Shown here piece by piece: positions 56,863 through 64,000 of a stretch of DNA of 64,000 nt. This stretch comes from Fallopia convolvulus (Eukaryota; Streptophyta; Magnoliopsida; Caryophyllales; Polygonaceae): contig OZ024734.1 in the NCBI GenBank assembly GCA_964016875.1, positions 56,189,496 to 56,253,495 of the forward strand, in the 5' to 3' direction. Positions within the stretch are counted from its first letter, which is position 1, and each line of letters begins with the position of its first letter. Both the position numbers and the translations under genes were made by a program. The notes beneath the pieces were generated by a model, which saw only the letters and a list, made by a program, of their open reading frames with translations, was not told the DNA's origin and searched no databases.

Positions 56863-58771
56863 TGTAACATACCCGACCAAAGTGCATACGTCATTTTGCA
56901 TTCATATAAGAGTAATAGCATATGCATAGCATATTGGCATAATATATAGTGAATTTTTAAAAGTAATATTTATTTTCGAATTCAGTTTATTGTATTTTAA
57001 AAAGTTTTTAAGTAAAAGTTAATTATTAATTATTTCAGGGTAAAGTTTGTAGTAAAAAAAATTTGAGGGTGAAAAGTGTAAATATATATAAAATTAAACC
57101 GACTTCTACGAGATATATATATATACATATCATTCTTGCCTTCTTCATCATGAAAATTCAAAGACAAAAAAAAAACCCGCAGAGAGTAGAAAAAAAAAAG
57201 TGAGAGAAAGAAAAAAAGATTTGATCTTGTTTTTGCTTGTTTTAGTATAAGATCTCTTAAATTGAAAATCAATCGATTTATAGTTTTTCATAGGTTGTCG
57301 AAAATCAATCGATTTATTGTTTTAGTACAAGCGTGGTTTGGTAAGTTTTTAATTAGTTAATGGTTTATTTGGATTTTCCTAATTTTTTCAGATCTAGATA
57401 TACTGTTGATTTTGATTCGAAAATCAATCGATTTATAGTTCTCAGAGGGTGTTTTCGATATCGTGTTTATATTCGGTAAAAGATTTCAGAGTATTTTTAG
57501 GGTTTTGTTTTGTAAGGATATTAGGGAGCCCTTTTATCAAGTTTTTCATAAAGGTTTGAACTAGAAAAATGTTCCTTTATATATATAGTTTATTGTTGTC
57601 AAGTTTTAAAGGATTTGGATATATATGCAAGAAGTTATAATGCATTATGACATTTCATTGCATTTGGGGTTAGAATTTATAAGAGTAAATAGCCTAATTT
57701 GCATTGGGTTACATATAGGAGCCCAAGTAGTAGACCGTGGTCAAAGTCAAGGGGGAGAAATATAGTATCTGCCTTAAACAGGTGATAATAGATCGGAGAT
57801 TCAACCCTATGTGCTATATGTGAAATATGAATATATGGATATATGCACTATATGTGGTATATGAGGTATATGAATATATGTGCTATATGAGCTATATGGA
57901 TATATGTGTTATATGGATTATATGGATAGATGTGATACCTCTGAAATTTCCAAAGTTGTTTGCACAAAAGGTATGTTAACAGATGGCATATGATATATGG
58001 TTATAGGATGCACTTGATTGCATAGCATATTGCATGAGATTAAAATGATCTGTGACTGTCTTGCCCTGAATTTGTATAAAAAAGAGACCTACGGGTCGTA
58101 CATGAGGCCTGAGATGCCTAAGAGATGGTAATCGAGCAAATGAGGCCTAAGATGCCTAAAAGTTGGTAATGGCGGTAATGGAAAAAAAAGGAAGAAAAAA
58201 AGAAAAAGAAAAGAAAGGAGAAGTTGGTAATGGAAAAGAGTTGGTAATGGAAACCCGGGGCAGATTCAGGCTTGAACAGTTCACAGAATAAAGAATCGGA
58301 AACATCAGCATTTGCATTCGCATAGTAATTAAATTCAGATATGACATATATATGATATGTATGTATATGTATATGGAATAAATGTTTGCCTCTGTGTGAA
58401 ATAATTGATGATGGTTTATATTCACTGAGTATGCGACTCATGTAAATCGCAAAACAATTTTTCAGGTTCACCTAGTTCTTTCTGAAGTGTGTCTCTTTTA
58501 GAGTTCACATTCATACAGGTCGGTCGGCTGAAGCTCAATGCAACCTTCTCCTCCTCATTTTGCATCTTAGACATATGGGTTGTAATAGAAGTTAGAGTAA
58601 TAGATGTTTTAGCATAAGAAGTAACTACCTATGTGTGTGTGTGTGTGCAACCCTTTATGGTTGTTGCTTTCTGCTTTGTGCTTCAATGGATAGTTGTTAT
58701 ATGTGAATTATTTGTTTATATAAGAAATAAGTTATTACTAAGCATACGTCATAGGGTATAGGGGTGTCACA
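56863..58771 (+). repeat. 3' LTR of C2
   Basis: 1909 bp, TGTAACATACCC..GGTGTCACA. Single copy of the segment that is duplicated in the 5' LTR. A short local rearrangement at about 57255-57330 repeats AAAATCAATCGATTTAT. Confidence 0.88.
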
Positions 58772-59590
58772 ACAACACCCTCTTGCCACATCTATATCTA
58801 CCGACTAGGTCACAAGTGAGTATGACCCTGTTTGGATTTGAGGTTTTTATGACTAGTACAAAATTCTTCGAAATTGCAATTTGTCTAGCTCAATCAAGCA
58901 TTTCTCTTCGATCACTCCACAACCCATCATAGTGGAAAGCAATAGAAAAATCTATTCCGACAACCTGTGATTTCAAAACGTAAAAACAAAATATTATAAA
59001 TTACACTATCCTAACTTTCAATATACTACGTTCGTAAATGGTAAAAAAGCTTAAATAGAATATTTGGACTTGAGGTTATTATCCTAAAAACATAATATTA
59101 TGGTTTCTTTGAAAAATACCTGTTCTGGCTCGCTTGCTGCATCGGAATTGGTTCCGTAGTCTTCTGCTGGTACACCATCCTCATCCTCAGCTATGAAACT
59201 ATCGATTCACGATGAATCTTCCTCCTTGGGATGATAATCGCTCGATGACGTATCTTCTTCTCCTGACGACATTTTTAAACAATGATGTGGAATGAAGGTA
59301 TGCCCCAACTATGAAAATCGAAATGGGTTTTATAGGGGACAATTCAACCGCTTTTTTTACCGTTGAGATCCGCACAATGAGGCCTCGCGCCAATCCAACG
59401 ACACTTTTTCAAATGTGCGCGCATGCACGAAACGGTGTTGTGCGCGCAACCGCGTTGTGCTGCTCCTTGCCGCCTCGCTCCCGAACCCCTCTTTTTTATA
59501 TTCCGGAATTGCACTTCCGCGCAACGCTATTTCGCACAAAATGGCGTTGCGCGGATATCTGTGTGCACTTACAAATTTTTCCGTGTGTAT

Positions 59591-60075
59591 AAAACAACAA
59601 CCTATATTTAGTTTTTCCCAAACATACTTGCAACTTGCACCACCTTGATCACGTATGTATATGGCCATATGGTGGTGAAAATATCCATTGAAAAGCGTAC
59701 AAGCTGAAAAATCCATTAAAATTTGGAAAATGAGGAATGGTTTACATCTTTAATAGTATTCTTTTTTTCTCCTCCTCCTCCTAATAATAATAATACTAAT
59801 AATAATAGATATAAGAAACAAACTATCCCGCCAAATACTTAGTGAGATAAGACAATAAGTCAATGAAAGATATCATCGAATTAGCCGTCTGCTGGTGGGG
59901 CATCTGGCACCAGCACAATAAACTAGTCTTTCAACAACATCTACCCAGTTGGAACCGAAACGAGCGGTATCTGGGGGTCAAGATGTACATACTATTGCCC
60001 CGAGTAGAAGTCGGGAGGGTATTTCGGACAGGCCTAGAAGAAGGTGGGGGTGGGCAGGGGAGGAGGTGAGTAAAA
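59591..60075 (+). pseudogene. LINE scrap and spacer left of solo LTR B2
   Basis: The ORF at 59863-60069 contains AVCWWGIWHQHNKLVFQQ, resembling the linker between reverse transcriptase and RNase H of L1-type LINEs (compare WNHRNKIIFN in the LINE at 2409-3227). The rest is spacer with an (AAT)n run at 59780-59806. The last five bases (TAAAA) are the TSD of B2. Confidence 0.4.
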
Positions 60076-62867
60076 TGTAACACCCCCTTCCTACCCTGGA
60101 GGTATTACCGTCAGTAACCCTGATTAGGACTAAACCAGAATTACCCAAGGCTTTAACCTGACAGAACATACTAGAACAAGGTAAATGAAACCATTTAAAA
60201 CCTAACAAAATTAAGTGAAACTTTACAGCGGAAAAGAGAATAAAAGGTCTTATACAAGCCTTAACTTAAAAAGAATTAGTAAATAAATAGAACAACGTTC
60301 TATTTAAACAACATCTTCATCAAGTCTTTCTTAAGTTCTTATTTTTGAAACTCAGTTTCGTTTTGAAGTAGTTCAACCATGATCTTCATTCAAGTATAGC
60401 CATTGGAAACCTTTCTTCAACTTCTGGAGCTTCAAACCTCTCAATCTGCCTCTTGAATCAACTTCCAAGAAGAACCTGATGTGTCGTAAACCAACGGTGG
60501 ACACCAGCCGACCATATAAATGAAAAGAAGATGGACGGGTTAGTCTAATGAAAGACTAGCAAGCGGAGAATCTAATTTGGTTCTTATGGTTGTAACTAAA
60601 CATATTGGCATCCAAATCCGATTAGACTCGGATTATGATCCAACAGTTAGTAATCTTATAGAGAATAAGAAGGAGACTCGCGTAATCAAGAGAGAGAACA
60701 CCACCGCTTGTGGTTTCTTTTAAGAAGCATAAACAATTGTTGGGAACTCATATTAATCACATAACATTTTGAAAAGCCTCCATCGATTATTCAGATTAAC
60801 TTAATCAAAGTTTGATTAAAAATCATTCATAATCGGAAGCAAGAATGGCCTTCCGACTGGACGAACCATTCAAGTATATTAATGTTCCTAACGCACTTAT
60901 CTTATATTACTTTCAAAACTTTTCACAACCAAGTTGGTGGCTTTTAATCAGCTCGAACTACTGCCGAAATATTCTGGTATTGTAGAGATCATCGGAGTAT
61001 TTCATCCATGGTCATTTACCCTGTACCATGATCACATGACTTAAGCTATCCTTCATCTTTCATTTGCATATGGTGAGGTAGAGATCAGAGAGGCCTATTA
61101 CCCTGTCGTCTACACTGCACCGTGCCAAACTTGCACTTAGCTAGAGTGCGCATCACCCCTCTCACACGAAGAGCAGGGGAAGAGTCATGACCCACAATTA
61201 GGATTAGGCCCATCCTAATGTAATATTGTTTTAAAGAGAGGATATGGAACCACGTTCTCCTCCCTGAAACTACCTTAATTAACAACAAAGTCTCAGCACG
61301 AGACAACATACAAGGTCACACATAACGGACCTAAATCCAGTTCTACCGCAAAACTGAATAAACAACATGGTCATTATGCAAGAGAGAACCGTCCACTTCT
61401 TAGTTGTATTCCTCATTTAATAACCATAATGCAAGAGAGAACCGTCCACTTGCTTTATAAGGCGTGTTCAACGTCCTTAGCAATTCCAACAGTAATCTTT
61501 ATCACCCTTCTGTCAAATATAACAAAAGGATTTCTCAACAACGAGCTCACAAAAACACTTCTTAGTTGTATACTCAAATTCTACAACTTCCTAATCGATA
61601 AACGATTTAATTTCCGAATATTGATATATTATAAATCCTTATTTATTATGCTTTAAGGAGCCATCTTGGCAGAATTATAACTAATTATCCGCTTCACTTT
61701 TGAAACAATTTTCTAAATAAAAATTGTTCATTAGCAACAGTTCTTAAAGGTGACCAAATCTCGGATCAAACGGATTAACAACAAATCCCGAGTAATTATC
61801 CGAAGTCCTTTACCTGCCAATCGATGTCAAAACTTGTATTCGCTATAACTGAAGATTCGGACGTCAGTTTCACGAGCGGTTTGAACCTGTGGGACCGTAT
61901 CAACGTCAAGATCATAAAAACCATAAATTTAATTAGCAAAGCAGAATCGAAAGGCCCTTAAGGTGGCTCCGCAACTAACCCGCTAATTAATTTCGATCGT
62001 ATATACCTTCACTCGAGCCCATGACTCGTTTGGCTCGATAGTGGCTCGATCCCCGAGCCCAAGGGTGGCTTGGTGTTGCCCGATGGCGGCCCTTGCAGTG
62101 GGTAGTGGTCGGAGTAGCTAGCGATCGCCGGCGGCGACTTACGGCGAGGCGAGAAAGAGACCGGCGGTGACGTCTTTGAATTCTATCTCCCCGTCCGTTG
62201 TTCCGACCTGATTCCTCTCCCTTTCCTTGAACGAGGCAGCAGTAGCCCAAAGGGAGGATGAATAAGAAGATGATGATGTGGAGGAGGAGGTGAGGAGGAA
62301 GATAGATGGTGGCCGGCGGTGAAGAAGCGCGATCACCGAGTCCGTTCCATCCTAATCGGCTCTCTCGAGCTCTCACCCTCTATTTTCCATTTTACAATTT
62401 CGAGCCTTTCTTATCTCTATCTCTCTACGCTTCCTTGAGAGGCGGTTTACAAACAAAAATCCGTCTCGGACCAGGACTCGTGTTAAAGCGGTAAAATTAT
62501 GTACCTCGGGTGGAAAAACTCACTAAACGAAAAACGTCTCGTAAATTATGTAGACCGATAAAACCAATTTTCATGATTTTATCACGCTACCTTCAATTTT
62601 TAAGGCTTCCGTTTCGTATTTTAAATTCCTTTCGGTACATAATTAAAAAGACGTCTTATCCAATAAATATTCTTTTTTCCACTGAAAAATCCTAGAATTC
62701 ACACCGATCCATAAAATCATTTCTTTGTGATTTTAGGATATCACCAAAAAATTTCTAGGATTTAAATCTCCAACGAAAATATTGGATTAAGCGTTAAAAC
62801 GGGCAAAGAGGTTAAAAGGATAACCGAGAAAAATTCAAAAATATCCTTAAAAACCGCAGTTATTACA
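60076..62867 (-). mobile_element. B2: solo LTR of the element B family
   Basis: Reverse complement of the B LTR along its whole length: it starts TGTAACACCCCC (LTR end) and finishes CGCAGTTATTACA (LTR start). A perfect TSD, TAAAA, at 60071-60075 and 62868-62872. 2792 bp. Clearly more diverged from the B LTRs than those are from each other, and it lacks their 140-bp duplication. This copy preserves the LTR start that is missing from the 3' LTR of B, and so confirms the family's true ends. Confidence 0.93.
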
Positions 62868-62994
62868 TAAAAAACATGCGCGAAACTCAAACTAAAAACC
62901 AACTAGCAAGAAAAAGCATTGAAATTTCAAAACTTAAAACTAAAAGACTAAAAAAAGAAAAAAGAACAAGAAAACTACCTCTACATCTTCGGTA

Positions 62995-63780
62995 CTACTG
63001 CTCTGCCACTGTAATCTTCGCGCGCCATTGGTCCCTGCACAATGCCAAGTCTGCTGGAATTGCCAAAACGGTGAGATCTTGCTTTATGACTTCCTTCCAA
63101 CTCTTTTTCAGTCTACCCCTTTCCCTGCGAAAATCCCTAGCGGACAAACTTTTGATCCTCCTTACTGGGGCATTTGTTGGTCTCCTCTGTATGTGCCCAA
63201 ACCATCTGAGCCTCGATTTCCGGAGCTTTTCAACTGAACTGGTCACTCCTACCTTGCCCCTAATCTCATTTCTAATCTTATCTAATCTGGTATGCCCACA
63301 CATCCATCTCAGCATTCTCATCTCTGCTACCATTAGCTTCTGCTCCTGCGCCTTTGTGATCGGCCAACATTGCCCCATACAACATGGTTGGTCTAACCAC
63401 AACTTTGTAGAGCTTGTCCTTTAGCTTGAGTGGGACCTTTTTGTCACATAGCACTCCAGAAGCACCCCTCCATTTCTGCCAGCCCCTCTGTATCTGGTGT
63501 CTGATGTCCTCTTCGACACTCCCGTCACTCTGCACCATCGAGCCTAAATGTCTAAACATCTCCTTTTTTGCTACGACATCTCCTCCGGTCCTCCCAGACG
63601 TACTTCCTCCTATGGTTCTTGCTCTTGACTGAACTTAAACTCCACATACTCTATCTTGGTCCGACTCATCTTAAAACCTTTTGTCTCCAATTTCTGTCTC
63701 CAAGATTCCAACTTTCTGCAGACTCCCTCTCTCGATTCGTCCACCAACTTTCTACAGTCGGGGATTCCCCGACTTAGTGG
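62995..63780 (-). pseudogene. RTE-type LINE, 3' part of reverse transcriptase ORF
   Basis: Minus-strand frames together give the C-terminal half of a plant RTE reverse transcriptase: [55 protein letters not shown], then after a frameshift near 63380 VAEMRMLRWMCGHTRLDKIR, RKSRLRWFGHIQRRP and KSWKEVIKQDL. The catalytic RT palm is not present in the window or lost. Same family as the scrap at 6316-6830, but on the other strand and better preserved. Confidence 0.75.
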
Positions 63781-64000
63781 GGAACGGGGCAGGGAAAGGG
63801 ATCATTTTCGTATCCCTGATTTTAAACGGGGCGGGGAATGTACTATCCGCCCCGAATCCCCACTATATACAGTATATCCAATATGTTTTTTATTTATAAA
63901 ACATGGAATAAAAATATATTTTAAATATAATTTTAGTTTTTAATTTAAAAGCTTATATATATATCTACAAATTATATAATGAAAATTAAAATTTATGTAA
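63781..64000. other. Right edge of the window
   Basis: GGGGATTCCCCG-type motifs around 63760-63865 (TCGGGGATTCCCCGA; CCCCGAATCCCC in the other direction), a pattern seen in some plant MITE families, then A+T-rich sequence. No gene seen. Confidence 0.35.

Larger units (their letters stand above)
48671..58771 (+). mobile_element. Element C2: Tekay-like chromovirus (Ty3/gypsy) inside the MULE
   Basis: 5' LTR 48671-51032, tRNA-Met primer-binding site 51040-51051, gag-pol 51128-56791 with solo LTR D inside, polypurine tract GAGGGGGAGGAT 56851-56862, 3' LTR 56863-58771. The canonical LTR start is TGTAACATACCCGACC; the 5' copy begins with an altered TGTCAAGACC, and no TSD can be seen. The Tekay assignment follows from the long LTRs, domain order, and a C-terminal chromodomain-like sequence ([15 protein letters not shown]). 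C1 is a solo LTR of the same family. Confidence 0.88.
48299..59270 (-). pseudogene. MULE (MURA/FAR1-like) transposase, split by C2 and truncated
   Basis: Read from right to left. Exon at 59270-59108 is acidic (MSSGEEDTSSSDYHP) with one stop. After a GT..AG intron, 58952-58772 encodes IDFSIAFHYDGLWSDREEM and FVLVIKTSNPNRVILTCD, the N-terminal FAR1/zinc-cluster-like region. Element C2 follows, then 48675-48463 encodes LEDCRELTVTQWSLKFL, FFVHPTSLRMLKMFPYV and VIMDSTYKTHR, which covers the first catalytic Asp of the MULE DDE domain. A short intron (48462-48387) is followed by 48386-48299 (YAMPLLEMVGFTCTGNIFSI). It stops there; the rest of the DDE domain is lacking. So it is both interrupted and 3'-truncated. 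Confidence 0.72.
46011..59590 (-). mobile_element. Mutator-like element (MULE) with TIRs, carrying C2
   Basis: The left end (ATACGCACAAT, GCGCACAGAATATCCGCGC, AACGC) and the right end in reverse (ATACACACGG, GCACACAGATATCCGCGC, AACGCC) are imperfect terminal inverted repeats that continue as G+C-rich sequence with GCGCGCAACGCCATTGCGCG-type motifs. Between them lie a minus-strand MURA/FAR1-like transposase beginning near the right end and a plus-strand gene fragment beginning near the left end. I found no clean 9-bp TSD. C2 (48671-58771) sits in the transposase; without it the MULE is about 3.5 kb. Confidence 0.65.

Noticed and set aside
62876..63424. Plus-strand ORF of 182 codons
   Set aside because: It is the antisense shadow of the RTE LINE reverse transcriptase on the minus strand; the minus-strand peptides carry the conserved motifs.

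Overview
This is a nuclear segment of a flowering plant, most likely a eudicot. It has spliced genes with GT..AG introns, A+T-rich spacers, and plant-type retrotransposon families (Tat-lineage and chromovirus Ty3/gypsy, RTE and L1-type LINEs, MULEs, MITEs). Two ordinary host genes are visible. A TBL19-like O-acetyltransferase sits at the left edge (775-2199, first exon probably outside the window). A COP1-interacting-protein-7-like gene of ten coding exons lies at 39355-45656. Almost everything else is transposon, and it can be resolved into nested insertions by target-site duplications (TSDs).

Layout. 1-12.9 kb: TBL gene, an L1-type LINE tail, two copies of a hAT-like MITE, an RTE LINE scrap, a Tourist-like MITE, a probable solo LTR, and a 2.4-kb non-coding LTR element (E, minus strand) built from four tandem-repeat families. 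13053-37028: element A, a 24-kb Tat-lineage Ty3/gypsy element with ~810-bp LTRs, TSD CATGC, decayed gag-pol on the plus strand and a spliced antisense ORF on the minus strand. Element A carries two later insertions: solo LTR C1 in gag (14881-17091, TSD TACAT) and element B in the 3' region (25131-35386), a gypsy element with nearly identical LTRs around a badly decayed interior. 38-46 kb: a MITE and the CIP7-like gene, whose first intron holds a perfect 65-bp inverted repeat. 46011-59590: a MULE with GC-rich terminal inverted repeats, a minus-strand MURA/FAR1-type transposase and a plus-strand fragment resembling MAIN-like (plant mobile domain) genes. The transposase is split by element C2 (48671-58771), a Tekay-like chromovirus, whose chromodomain is in turn split by solo LTR D (55655-56712, TSD TAATG). 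59.6-64 kb: LINE scraps flanking a solo LTR of the B family (60076-62867, TSD TAAAA).

Relations between the parts. Elements A and E share a 54-bp tandem repeat and the same primer-binding-site sequence, so E looks like a stripped relative of A. B and the 60-kb solo LTR are one family, as are C1 and C2. All retrotransposon reading frames are broken. The antisense ORF of A is the best preserved coding region within it. No tRNA, rRNA or CRISPR feature was seen. Coordinates of exons and element ends were read by eye from splice sites, TSDs and repeat alignment.
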